From Rhodospirillales bacterium (GTDB taxonomy: Bacteria > Pseudomonadota > Alphaproteobacteria > Micavibrionales > Micavibrionaceae), in the NCBI GenBank assembly GCA_020638335.1, contig JACKIT010000004.1, forward strand, positions 1 through 64,000: 64,000 nt of DNA, in the 5' to 3' direction. Position numbers and translations under genes: made by a program. Positions 41,311 to 49,725 of the stretch are shown here, piece by piece. Every line of letters begins with the position of its first letter. Positions within the stretch are counted from its first letter, which is position 1. The notes under the pieces are model-generated. The model was not told where the DNA came from, did not search any database, and was given only the letters and a program-made list of their open reading frames with translations.

Positions 41311-41616
41311 ATGGCAGCAGGCATTAAGGATATTCGAAACGTCAATATTCAGACCTTGAGAGAAGCCATTCAAACGCATTTGCGTGATGTATGGTGGCCA
41401 TTACATGTTAAGGAGCATAACAAGAATAGAAAACGGATTTTAGAACGCATGGAAAAAGAAGCGGATCACATTGATATTGGTGAAGAAAATGATTCAGGCT
41501 TAACAGAAATTTTCTTTGAAGGCTTTTCGTTTTTTTTCGATCTTAGAGAGCGTTATGCCGATCAGCTTCCCAGCGGTCCGCATGATGCATTTTTTATAGA
41601 GGCAACGGCGGAATAA
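41311..41616 (+). CDS. C-terminal continuation of the interrupted protease-like gene
   Basis: A 101-residue frame in the same phase as the preceding gene, separated from it only by TGA GAT. The helical start (AAGIKDIRNVNIQTLREAI) reads like the helix that follows the catalytic Cys region in C48 enzymes. There is no good ribosome binding site before ATG 41311. I regard both pieces as one gene of ~259 codons broken by a stop at codon 157, unless TGA is read through. It is acidic, with FFDLRERYADQLP near the end. Confidence 0.45.
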   Translation: MAAGIKDIRNVNIQTLREAIQTHLRDVWWPLHVKEHNKNRKRILERMEKEADHIDIGEENDSGLTEIFFEGFSFFFDLRERYADQLPSGPHDAFFIEATAE

Positions 41617-41632
41617 TTGGAGACGGGTAGGC

Positions 41633-42712
41633 CTAAGCTCGTTTTTTATCTTTCGCCGTTTCGATATCCAGTTTTTCCTGAAGGCTTGAGCTGGAGGTTG
41701 TGTATTCGAATTTCAGTTTGGCATCGGGGTAGATATAGCGGAAGGCCTGGCGACTCATCAGGGCGGCTTCGTGGAAACCGGAGAGGATGAGTTTGAGCTT
41801 GCCGGGGTAATGGTTAATGTCGCCGACGGCGAAGATGCCCGGCGTTGATGTTTCGAATTTTTCCGTATCCACGGGGATGAGGTTTTCGTGTAAATTCAGG
41901 CCGAAATCTGCGATAGGGCCGAGTTTCATGGTTAGGCCGAAGAAGGGCAGCAGGCAATCACATTCGACTTCTGTAGTTGTTTTGTCTTTATGTTCGATGA
42001 TTACTGAGGAAAGCTGGCCGTTCTCGCCTTTGAGTTCTTTGACCTGACCGAGCTGGAAATTGATTTTTCCTTCGTTTTCGAGGGCACGCATTTTGTTGAC
42101 GCTGTCGGTGTGGGCGCGGAATTCCGGGCGGCGGTGGATAAGGGTGAGTTGTTTGGCCAATGGTTGAAGGTTCAGGGTCCAGTCCAGTGCGGAATCACCA
42201 CCGCCAACGATGACGAGTTTTTTGTCTTTAAATTGTTCCATTTTGCGCACGGCATAGAAGACTGATGTACCCTCGTATTCCTCGATGCCGGGGATGGGGG
42301 GTTTTTTGGGGACGAAGCTGCCGCCGCCAGCTGCGATGATGACGACGGGGGCTTCGAGCTTTGTGCCGATGTCGGTGGTGAGTTGCCAGTTGCCGTTTTC
42401 TTGTTTCTCCAGTTTTTCCGCCATTTGGTTGAGGTGAAATGCAGGGTGGAAGGGTTCGATCTGCTCCATCAGTTTGTCAGTGAGCTGCTGACCGGTGATT
42501 TCCGGATAGCCGGGGATGTCGTAGATTGGTTTTTCCGGGTAAAGCTCGGCGCATTGGCCGCCGGGGCGGTCGAGGATGTCGATGAAATGGCATTTCATAT
42601 CCAGCAGGCCGAGCTCAAAGGCGCAGAACAGGCCGCAGGGGCCGGCGCCGATAACGATGGCATCAGTAGTTATTATATCTGTTTGCGGGGGTGGGGTTTG
42701 AGCATTTGTCAA
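41633..42712 (-). CDS. Thioredoxin reductase-like ferredoxin/flavodoxin-NADP+ reductase
   Basis: A flavoprotein of 359 aa. FAD binding: VIGAGPCGLFCAFELG and FAVGDINHYPGKLKLILSGFHEAAL. NADP binding: IVGGGDSALDW and HRRPEFRAH. The redox CxxC of thioredoxin reductases is absent, which places it in the ferredoxin-NADP reductase type 2 group. It probably supplies reduced ferredoxin, for instance to the FdxA encoded 2 kb away. It converges on the broken protease gene. Confidence 0.88.
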   Translation of the reverse strand: MTNAQTPPPQTDIITTDAIVIGAGPCGLFCAFELGLLDMKCHFIDILDRPGGQCAELYPEKPIYDIPGYPEITGQQLTDKLMEQIEPFHPAFHLNQMAEKLEKQENGNWQLTTDIGTKLEAPVVIIAAGGGSFVPKKPPIPGIEEYEGTSVFYAVRKMEQFKDKKLVIVGGGDSALDWTLNLQPLAKQLTLIHRRPEFRAHTDSVNKMRALENEGKINFQLGQVKELKGENGQLSSVIIEHKDKTTTEVECDCLLPFFGLTMKLGPIADFGLNLHENLIPVDTEKFETSTPGIFAVGDINHYPGKLKLILSGFHEAALMSRQAFRYIYPDAKLKFEYTTSSSSLQEKLDIETAKDKKRA

Positions 42713-42851
42713 AGCCGTTATCCTTGTGTTTTATTTTACGCTAGAGGCCGTGTTTATTCTGCTGTCGATATAATATTTTAGGGGTGAATGCAAGGTGGCT
42801 TTGTTTTTTCTGTTTTTTGCGCGGAAGTGTGTATTGTGAACCGAATGTCTT

Positions 42852-43223
42852 TTATGGGATTATCACATTTTTAAGCCGCATAATCAGGTTTTCGTTGTTG
42901 AACGGTTTGACGATGTAGTCTTGTGCGCCTGCCTCCAGGAATTTTGCAACGTCGTTGATGTTATTTCCGCCGGTTAGCATAATGACTGGAATGTTTTTAG
43001 TTTTTTCGTCTTTTTTCAGCAGCTTAAGGACCTCTTGTCCGTTTAAACCCGGCATTTCGCGGTCTAGCAGAATTGCGTTCGGTTTTTGCGTTTTTGCTGC
43101 TTCAATACCGTTTTCGCCATTATTTGCCTTTATGCATTCAAAGTTGTGTGTATGGAGCACATCATCGATGATGTGGAGAGTGGTTTGGTTGTCATCAATG
43201 ACAAGGATCTTTTTTTTCGACAT
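42852..43223 (-). CDS. Single-domain response regulator (CheY-like)
   Basis: A 123-residue receiver domain with no output domain. Acidic pocket DD in ILVIDDNQTT, phospho-acceptor Asp in ILLDREMPG, Thr in VIMLTGG and Lys in DYIVKPF. It could signal by protein contact in a phosphorelay. No kinase is nearby. ATG 43223 begins the receiver domain; the upstream frame is not conserved. Confidence 0.85.
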   Translation of the reverse strand: MSKKKILVIDDNQTTLHIIDDVLHTHNFECIKANNGENGIEAAKTQKPNAILLDREMPGLNGQEVLKLLKKDEKTKNIPVIMLTGGNNINDVAKFLEAGAQDYIVKPFNNENLIMRLKNVIIP

Positions 43224-43342
43224 GTGTATTGCGTTTACTTTTAAAAAAGGTGAGAGGTTGCAGGTGTGCACGTCAGGGTAGAGCGCATGTTCTTAGCATA
43301 TATGAATGGGGGAGAAGGTCAAGTGTTGGAGGATGATGTCTT

Positions 43343-46033
43343 TTATGTTGTTTTGAGTAATGTTTTGAGTTGATAGAGTGCATCGAGGGCTTCGCGTGGG
43401 GATAGGGTGTCCGGGTTGATGGTTTCGAGCTGGTCTAGCGCCGGGTTTGTGTGGGCGCTGCTTTGCACTTTGTCTTGTAAAGAAAAGAGCGGCAGGTCTT
43501 CGGAAAGCCGGGCGAGATTACCGGACTGCTCACCGGTTTGGAGTTTTTCCAGAATGCTCTGGGCGCGGGCGATGACGGCTTTAGGAAGACCGGCGAGCTT
43601 GGCAACGTGGATGCCGTAGGAACGATCGGCAGCGCCGGGGGCGACGCTGTGGAGGAAAACGATGTCTCCTTGCCATTCCTTGACCTGCATGGAGTGGCAG
43701 GACAGGGCGGGCAGGCGTGATGTCAGGGCGGTAAGTTCGTGGTAATGGGTGGCAAAAAGGGCGCGGCATTTATTGACATCGTGCAAGTGTTCGACACAGG
43801 CCCAGGCGATGGACAGGCCATCAAAAGTGGCAGTGCCGCGGCCGATTTCATCAAGGATAACGAGAGAGCGATCGGTGGCCTGGTTGAGGATGGCGGCGGT
43901 TTCAACCATTTCAACCATGAAGGTGGACCTTCCGCGCGCCAGGTCATCTGATGCGCCGACACGGCTGAAAACCCTATCGATGACCCCGATATGCGCCTTT
44001 TTTGCTGGAACAAATGAACCGGTTTGGGCCATGATGGCGATGAGGGCATTTTGGCGTAGATATGTCGATTTCCCGGCCATGTTGGGGCCGGTGAGTAGCC
44101 ACAGATGATTTTCTGGCGGCAGGGCGCAGTCGTTGGGGACGAAGGTTTCGTGGTCTTTTTTGAGCGCGGTTTCAACGACCGGGTGGCGGGCAGATTCGAG
44201 GTTGAAGGCGAGGCTGTCATCCAAAATGGGGCGGCAATAATTTTGGTCACTGGCGAGTTGGGCGAGCGCAGCGGCCATATCGAGGGTGGCGATGGCGCGG
44301 GCTCTTTGGCCGATTTCTTCGGAGGCTGCAACGCATTCTTCGGTGAGTTGCTGGAAGATTTCGAGTTCGATGGCCAGCGCCTTTTCGCCAGCGGAGGAGA
44401 GGTCGCGTTCAAGTTCGGCGAGATCAGTGGTGGTGAAGCGCACGGCGCTTGCCATCGTCTGGCGGTGAATGTATGGGCTTTCGGGGCCTTTTTCCATCAG
44501 CGGATCGGCGCGCCGGGCAGGGACTTCGATGAAATAGCCCAGCACGTTGTTGAATTTGATTTTGAGCGCGTCGATGCCGGTGTCTTTTTGATATTGGCTT
44601 TGCAGGCCGGCGATGAGGCGTTTGCTCTCGCTTTTTAGTGTTTTGAGGTCGTCGAGCTTTTTGAAAAAGCCTGTGCGGATAAATCCTCCATCGCGCGCAA
44701 GCATTGGCGGTTCTGTTTCGAGGGCCTGGGTGAGCTTGTCTTGTAATTCGGCGGTAAAGGCTTCGGTTTGCAGGGCGGTGAGGAGATCGGAGAGAACCTC
44801 TTTTGCGCCATCGTGATTTTGTAATGCGGCGCGTATGATCTCTATTTGCGTCAGCCCGTCTCTGATCATGGCCAGATCGCGTGGCCCGCCGCGGCCTACA
44901 GACAGGCGTGAGAGGGCGCGTTCTATATCCGGCATGGCTTTGAGCTGCTCACGGAGGAGATCGCGCAAAGAGCTTTGGCCTGTAAAATATTCGACGCGGT
45001 TCAGGCGCGTGTTGATTTCATCAGTGTCGGTCAGTGGTGCGGATAGGCAGGTTTGTAGCAGGCGTGCGCCGGGCGGCGTGATGGTGCGGTCGATTGTGGC
45101 CAGGAGGGAGCCTTTGCGCTCGCCGCTTTGGGTGCGGGTGATTTCGAGATTACGGCGGGTGGCGGCGTCAATCTCCATATTGGCCGAAGAGGTCATTTGC
45201 CGGGGTTTTTCGAGATACGGAACTTTACCGATCTGGGTGCGCTGGATATAGTCGATCAGCGCTCCGGCGGCGGCAATTTCGGCGCGGGAGAATGCGCCGA
45301 AGCCTTCCAGAGTGTTGACGTCAAAAAGGTCTTCCAGTTTTTTCTTCGCGTTTTGGCTGTCGAATAAGGAACGGGCTTGCGGGCTGTGGCGCGGGTCATG
45401 GCCTAATTCTGTGGCGAGTGTGTCGGGGAGGACGATTTCGCGCGGGGAAATGCGTTCCAGCGCTGTTTGGATCTGATCTTTAAGGACAGGTTGCACCGTA
45501 AATGAACCGGTAGACAGGTCTGTCCAGGCCAGGCCGTATTGGCCACCAACATCGGTGAGAGCGGAAAGGTAGTTGTTTTCGCGAGGCTGGAGGAGCGCGT
45601 CTTCGGTCAGGGTGCCTTGTGTGACGACGCGCACGACATCGCGGTTGACGAGGGTTTTTGAAGCGGGTCGGCCTTCGGCTTTGGCGCGGAATTTTGCTTC
45701 TTCGGGGCTTTCGGTTTGTTCGCAGATCGCGACTTTATAGCCGGCGCGAATGAGTTTGGCGAGGTAAGGTTCGTAGGCGTGGTATGGGACGCCGCACATC
45801 GGGATGTCTGTGCCATCGGTTTTGCCGCGTTTGGTCAGGGTGATGTCGAGGGTTTCGGAAGCTTTGAGGGCGTCGTCGAAGAAGAGTTCGTAAAAGTCGC
45901 CCATGCGGTAGAAAAGCAGGGCATCAGGATGGCGGGATTTGAGCGCCATATATTGCGCCATCATCGGCGTGTGGCCGTCGGCGAGGAAGTCATCTTGTGA
46001 CTTTGGGGGTGTTTTTAACGCAGGCTGTGACAT
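43343..46033 (-). CDS. mutS: DNA mismatch repair protein MutS
   Basis: Recognises mismatches and starts repair; 896 aa. Mismatch-binding domain I contains MGDFYELFFDDA (Phe-x-Glu wedge). The ATPase domain has Walker A TGPNMAGKSTYLRQ, Walker B LVILDEIGRGTATFDG and THYHELT. Domain order and length are normal. It is the sole gene on its transcript as far as I can see; MutL is not in the window. Confidence 0.96.
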   Translation of the reverse strand: MSQPALKTPPKSQDDFLADGHTPMMAQYMALKSRHPDALLFYRMGDFYELFFDDALKASETLDITLTKRGKTDGTDIPMCGVPYHAYEPYLAKLIRAGYKVAICEQTESPEEAKFRAKAEGRPASKTLVNRDVVRVVTQGTLTEDALLQPRENNYLSALTDVGGQYGLAWTDLSTGSFTVQPVLKDQIQTALERISPREIVLPDTLATELGHDPRHSPQARSLFDSQNAKKKLEDLFDVNTLEGFGAFSRAEIAAAGALIDYIQRTQIGKVPYLEKPRQMTSSANMEIDAATRRNLEITRTQSGERKGSLLATIDRTITPPGARLLQTCLSAPLTDTDEINTRLNRVEYFTGQSSLRDLLREQLKAMPDIERALSRLSVGRGGPRDLAMIRDGLTQIEIIRAALQNHDGAKEVLSDLLTALQTEAFTAELQDKLTQALETEPPMLARDGGFIRTGFFKKLDDLKTLKSESKRLIAGLQSQYQKDTGIDALKIKFNNVLGYFIEVPARRADPLMEKGPESPYIHRQTMASAVRFTTTDLAELERDLSSAGEKALAIELEIFQQLTEECVAASEEIGQRARAIATLDMAAALAQLASDQNYCRPILDDSLAFNLESARHPVVETALKKDHETFVPNDCALPPENHLWLLTGPNMAGKSTYLRQNALIAIMAQTGSFVPAKKAHIGVIDRVFSRVGASDDLARGRSTFMVEMVETAAILNQATDRSLVILDEIGRGTATFDGLSIAWACVEHLHDVNKCRALFATHYHELTALTSRLPALSCHSMQVKEWQGDIVFLHSVAPGAADRSYGIHVAKLAGLPKAVIARAQSILEKLQTGEQSGNLARLSEDLPLFSLQDKVQSSAHTNPALDQLETINPDTLSPREALDALYQLKTLLKTT

Positions 46034-46046
46034 GGGATATTTTTAG

Positions 46047-46070
46047 ACCACCAAGGGCACCAAGGTCACT
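46047..46070. repeat. Short 'CACCAAGG' direct repeat upstream of mutS
   Basis: CACCAAGGGCACCAAGGTCA, two copies of CACCAAGG. A similar tract lies upstream of dxs at 5527. Confidence 0.5.
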
Positions 46071-46149
46071 AAGAAATTTATAAGGTTAGTGTCTTGTTTG
46101 TGGATTGGGGGTAAATGATCTCATGTTTTATGGGAATTGGTGAGGCGTT

Positions 46150-46518
46150 TTATTTAGGAAATATGTTATAAGGATAGTCTGAAAAATAGCATCCTGAAGA
46201 AATTGCTGCAAAACCTCCAGTATGATCGTGTCCTAAAGCCCCTGTGTATGGTTTTTTAAGCATTCTTCCGCCGTTTTTTGAACACCATTTATCTAAATCA
46301 TATACTCCCGAGCACCGTCTCTCAGTAATACCATTTTCATATGTGTGCGTTTCCCATTTTGCGTTTGAATTCTCTTCACATAATTCTTTGATAGCATCAT
46401 AGTCTCTTATTGAATCGTAATATTTGTTTATCGGAATATAGGCATAGAAAAAGAATATTACTGTTGTGACAAAAATAATGCCTCCAATAATAGATAGTTT
46501 TTTATTTTTTTTTGTCAT
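46150..46518 (-). CDS. AT-rich hypothetical membrane protein
   Basis: A 122-residue protein: basic start (MTKKNKKLS), one span (about 9-29), then a soluble domain with four Cys (LCEENS, RRCSGV, KWCSKNG, GCYF) that could form two disulfides in the periplasm. The ATG overlaps the dut stop (ATGA). Its base composition is clearly AT-richer than dut. The pattern matches the orphans that follow dxs and xseB. No known family is recognised. Confidence 0.6.
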   Translation of the reverse strand: MTKKNKKLSIIGGIIFVTTVIFFFYAYIPINKYYDSIRDYDAIKELCEENSNAKWETHTYENGITERRCSGVYDLDKWCSKNGGRMLKKPYTGALGHDHTGGFAAISSGCYFSDYPYNIFPK

Positions 46519-46967
46519 TTTGTGCCGGTAGAGCCGAAGCCGCCTTCGCCGCGGTCGGTTTCTTCGAGGGTTTTGACGACGTCCCAGTTTACGGTTTCGA
46601 ATTTTTCCACGACCATCTGGGCGATTCTTTGTCCGCGTTCAATGGTGAAGGCGTGTTGGCCGTGATTAATCAGGATGACTTTGATTTCACCGCGATAGTC
46701 GGCGTCGATGGTGCCGGGGGTGTTGAGGACGGTGATGCCGTGTTTGAGGGCAAGGCCTGAGCGCGGGCGGATTTGAGCTTCATAGCCTTCGGGCAGGGCA
46801 ATGGAGAGGCCGGTGGGGACCAGTGCGCGGTCGCCGGGGCCAAGTTCGAGGGCTTCTTCGAGGGCGGCGGACAGGTCCATGCCGGCGGATTGTTCGGTGG
46901 CGTAGGTGGGGAGTTGAAGTCCTACGGCGTGTTCCAAAGGCATGAGTTTAACTCTTACTTCGCTCAT
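46515..46967 (-). CDS. dut: dUTP diphosphatase
   Basis: Hydrolyses dUTP to dUMP, keeping uracil out of DNA; a homotrimer. It is 150 aa with the five family motifs in order: SAGMDLSAA, RPRSGLALKHG, NTPGTIDADYRGE, RGQRIAQMV and GFGSTG. It overlaps coaBC by 4 bases at its start and an orphan gene at its stop. Confidence 0.95.
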   Translation of the reverse strand: MSEVRVKLMPLEHAVGLQLPTYATEQSAGMDLSAALEEALELGPGDRALVPTGLSIALPEGYEAQIRPRSGLALKHGITVLNTPGTIDADYRGEIKVILINHGQHAFTIERGQRIAQMVVEKFETVNWDVVKTLEETDRGEGGFGSTGTK

Positions 46968-48205
46968 TCTGCTGCGTCCTGTATTGCTTTTGTTTCAAAG
47001 TGGTTTGCAATTTCTTCACTCAGGCGGGCGGCGATGGCGGTTTTGCTCATGGGCTTCCAGTCCTGCGTTTTTGAAGAGGTTATAAGATAGACGTGATTCT
47101 GATCTTCGCCAAAGGTTTTTTGGCCTGTCTGACCGACGAGGTTGGCGAGAATCCAGTCGCATTTCTTTCGTTTGAGTTTGTCGGCGGCGTTTTTAGCCAG
47201 GTTTTCGGTTTCGGCGGCAAAGCCGATGACGAGCATCGGACGATTTTTATGTGTGCTTAAGGTTTTGAGGATGTCCGGGTTTTCTTTGAGTGCGATGGAG
47301 GGTGGAGTTTTGCCGGAGCGTTTTTTGATTTTATGGTCTTGAAGTTTGGTTGGAGACCAATCTGATACGGCGGCGGCGCACACAGCGATGTCAACGGTTT
47401 CTTTGGTATTGAGGGCGTTTTTACAGGCGTTTAACATTTCCTGCGCAGTTTCAATATGGATGGTTTTTATTCCGAGCGGGTCGGGCAGGGCGACCGGGCC
47501 TGTGACGAGGGTGACATCGGCGCCGTGGGCGGCCAGAGCGGTTGCAATGGCATGGCCTTGTTTACCCGACGAGCGATTGCCGATGAAGCGTACCGGGTCG
47601 AGGGGTTCAAGGGTTGGACCGCTTGTGATAAGGGCTTTGCGGCCCTTTAGAATGTTGGAATGTTGGAATGTTGGAATGTTGGAAAGAACGGCTTTAAGGA
47701 TGTCTTCGGGCTGGCTCATGCGGCCCAAGCCGCGTTCTCCGCAGGCCATGTCGCCTTCTTCGGGGCCGATAATAGTATGACCGCGGGATTGCAGTGTGGC
47801 TATATTGGCCTGTGTTGCCGGGTTATGCCACATTTTGTGGTTCATCGCCGGGGCGATGAGGGCGGGTTTATCGGCGGCCAGTAAGGCGGTGGTGGCCAGA
47901 TCCTGGGCCAGCCCGTGGGCTATTTGAGCTATGATATTGGCGCTGGCCGGGGCGATGACGATGGCGTCGGCTGTGCGTGAGAGATGGATATGATCCATTT
48001 TGTATGTATCTTCGGTTAGCGCTTCTTGTTCGCACAGGGCCGAGACGCTTAAAGGAGTGACGAATTGCTCTCCGCCTTTGGTGAGGATGCAGCGCACAGT
48101 GCATCCGGCTTTTTTCAGTAAGCGGATGAGTTCGAGTGATTTATAAGCGGCAATGCCGCCGCTGATAATCAAGAGGATGGATTTTCCTTTAAGATTTTGT
48201 GTCAT
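46964..48205 (-). CDS. coaBC: Bifunctional phosphopantothenoylcysteine decarboxylase/synthetase
   Basis: Makes 4'-phosphopantetheine from phosphopantothenate and cysteine for coenzyme A; 413 aa. The CoaC part (1-170) shows ISGGIAAYKSLELIR, APASANIIAQIAHG, PAMNHKMW and the Cys lid GDMACGERGLGRM. The CoaB part shows ITSGPTLEPLDPVRFIGNRSSGKQG. Between them, residues ~174-185 are a translated 8-bp tandem repeat. coaBC-dut adjacency is standard in the class; ubiB, usually upstream, is not here. Confidence 0.94.
   Translation of the reverse strand: MTQNLKGKSILLIISGGIAAYKSLELIRLLKKAGCTVRCILTKGGEQFVTPLSVSALCEQEALTEDTYKMDHIHLSRTADAIVIAPASANIIAQIAHGLAQDLATTALLAADKPALIAPAMNHKMWHNPATQANIATLQSRGHTIIGPEEGDMACGERGLGRMSQPEDILKAVLSNIPTFQHSNILKGRKALITSGPTLEPLDPVRFIGNRSSGKQGHAIATALAAHGADVTLVTGPVALPDPLGIKTIHIETAQEMLNACKNALNTKETVDIAVCAAAVSDWSPTKLQDHKIKKRSGKTPPSIALKENPDILKTLSTHKNRPMLVIGFAAETENLAKNAADKLKRKKCDWILANLVGQTGQKTFGEDQNHVYLITSSKTQDWKPMSKTAIAARLSEEIANHFETKAIQDAAE
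47651..47684. repeat. Tandem repeat (AATGTTGG x4) inside coaBC
   Basis: Four perfect copies of AATGTTGG in the interdomain linker. Three copies equal eight codons, so gain or loss of three units would keep the frame. Confidence 0.8.
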
Positions 48206-48219
48206 AAGGCTGTTTATAA

Positions 48220-48254
48220 AGAAAAAGCCCCGCTATTGCTAGCAGGGCTTTAAA
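48220..48254 (-). terminator. Rho-independent terminator of the 48274 gene
   Basis: On the minus strand, AAAGCCCTGC / GCGGGGCTTT with loop TAGCAATA, followed by TTCTTT. It separates the acidic repeat gene from coaBC. Confidence 0.75.
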
Positions 48255-48273
48255 CTTTTAGATGAAGAAAAGC

Positions 48274-48744
48274 TTATTCGGCAAGCATTTCTTTTGCTTT
48301 TTCGATTGCTTCGTCACCGGCGTGCGGTTCGGTTTCTGCGGCGTCTTCAACAGCTTCAGTAGCGTGCTCTACGGCGGCGTCATCGGCAGTTTCTTCAACA
48401 GCTTCAATGGCTTCTTCAGTCGCTTCCATTGTGTCCTCAGTCATTTCTTCAATAGCTTCGCCTGCGTCTTCAGCGGCTTCTATTGTGTCTTCAGCCATTT
48501 CATCGGCGGCGTCGATTGTGGTTTCTGTCATTTCAGAAACAGTTTCAGCAGCTTCGCCAGCTGCTTCCTGGATTGAACCGGCAAAGCCAGAGATGCCTTC
48601 GGCGGCCTCTGAACCTGCTGCAGGTTCAATGTATGACATGTTATTTCCAGATGTACCCATGTTGTTGTAGATTGCGAAAATTGCAACCAGACCTGCGGCC
48701 AGTACAACACCGGAATAGACGATTGATTTTGTAAAGTTATTCAT
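48274..48744 (-). CDS. Membrane-anchored acidic Ala/Glu repeat protein
   Basis: A 156-residue protein with one N-terminal span (about 7-25), then a long, very acidic region (Ala, Glu, Thr, Met, Asp) of degenerate ~11-residue units such as EMTEDTMEATEEAIEAVEE. This predicts an extended amphipathic helix in the periplasm. No enzyme motif is present. ATG 48744 with AAGGAG upstream and a good promoter supports this start over one at 48828. It occupies the place of ubiB between ubiE and coaBC. Confidence 0.68.
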   Translation of the reverse strand: MNNFTKSIVYSGVVLAAGLVAIFAIYNNMGTSGNNMSYIEPAAGSEAAEGISGFAGSIQEAAGEAAETVSEMTETTIDAADEMAEDTIEAAEDAGEAIEEMTEDTMEATEEAIEAVEETADDAAVEHATEAVEDAAETEPHAGDEAIEKAKEMLAE

Positions 48745-48799
48745 TAGAGCAGTCCTCTCCTTAATCTTCACAGTTGTATAGTGGTTTGTGAATGGCCAC

Positions 48800-48828
48800 T
48801 TTATGCGCAATCGGGGCTTGTGAGTCAA
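48800..48828 (-). promoter_or_regulatory. Predicted promoter for the acidic repeat gene
   Basis: Minus-strand TTGACT (48823-48828) and CATAAA (48800-48805), 17-bp spacer, about 55 bp upstream of ATG 48744. Confidence 0.5.
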
Positions 48829-48873
48829 TAAAAAACGACAAGCTATTGTAATTATGGCAAATTAATGGTGTGT

Positions 48874-49623
48874 TTACAGCTTGGTGCCGCGGTGAATTGC
48901 GACGATTCCCGCGGAAAGATTTGAAAATGAACAGTTTTTAAGGCCTGCATTTTCCATGCGGTTTTTGAGTTCTTCCTGTTTTGGCATTTTGCGGATGCTT
49001 TCAACGAGGTATTGGTAGCTGTCACGATCTTTGGCAACGATTTGGCCGATGCGCGGGATGATATTGAAAGAATATAAATCGTAGGCTTTGGCGAGTAGCG
49101 GTTCATGAACATGAGAAAATTCAAGGCAAAAGAAGCGACCGCCGGGTTTGAGGACGCGAGCGGCTTCGCGCAGAGCTTCGTCGATGAGGGTGACGTTACG
49201 CAGGCCGAATGCGATGGTGTAGACGTCGAAGCTATTGTCTTCAAAGGGCAGGTTGGCGGCGTTGCCGGTTATCCATTCGAAATCGTTGATCCAGCCGCGG
49301 TTAATAGCGCGGTCGCGCCCGACTTCGAGCATATTGGGATTGAGGTCAAAGACGGTGATGTCGGCATTCGGGGCTTTTTTCTTAATACGGAAGGCGATGT
49401 CGCCGGTGCCGCCGGCCACGTCGAGGAATTTCATGTTGTTTCTGGGGCGGATGCGCCGAACGAAGGAATCTTTCCACAAGCGGTGCAGGCCGCCGGACAT
49501 CAGGTCGTTCATGATGTCGTAATTCTCGGCCACGGAATCAAAAACGCCGCGCACGAGACCGGTTTTTTCTTCGGGGGTGACAGTGCGCTGGCCGAATTGT
49601 GTGCTTTCGGGGTTTTGAGTCAT
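48874..49623 (-). CDS. ubiE: Demethylmenaquinone/ubiquinone C-methyltransferase UbiE
   Basis: C-methylates the quinone ring in ubiquinone (and menaquinone) synthesis; 249 aa. It has VFDSVAENYDIMNDLMS, the SAM motif FLDVAGGTGDIAFRI, and FGLRNVTLIDEALREAARVLKPGG, followed by the family ending SAGIVAIHRG. ATG 49623 is chosen because the frame beyond it is translated T-element DNA. ubiB does not follow it here. Confidence 0.93.
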   Translation of the reverse strand: MTQNPESTQFGQRTVTPEEKTGLVRGVFDSVAENYDIMNDLMSGGLHRLWKDSFVRRIRPRNNMKFLDVAGGTGDIAFRIKKKAPNADITVFDLNPNMLEVGRDRAINRGWINDFEWITGNAANLPFEDNSFDVYTIAFGLRNVTLIDEALREAARVLKPGGRFFCLEFSHVHEPLLAKAYDLYSFNIIPRIGQIVAKDRDSYQYLVESIRKMPKQEELKNRMENAGLKNCSFSNLSAGIVAIHRGTKL

Positions 49624-49631
49624 AAAAATGT

Positions 49632-49718
49632 TTAACCACAGATGAACGCAGATAGACACAGATAATTTTGTGTTTTTTAAAATAAAATTCGTGTTCATCC
49701 GTGTTTATCTGTGGTTAA
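49632..49718. repeat. T element, short form, in the ubiE-murJ divergent spacer
   Basis: TTAACCACAGATGAACGCAG at the left and CATCCGTGTTTATCTGTGGTT at the right, inverted around AT-rich filler. The entire 102-bp spacer is essentially this element, so promoters for ubiE and murJ must lie within or at its edges. Confidence 0.75.
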
Positions 49719-49725
49719 AAATATT

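Noticed and set aside
47651..47684. Possible CRISPR-like array in coaBC
   Set aside because: The unit is only 8 bp with no spacers, and it lies inside a coding linker.
49624..49698. Extended N-terminus of ubiE
   Set aside because: The extension reads through the T element on the minus strand; the same peptide type (VSICVHLWLN) appears at other T copies.
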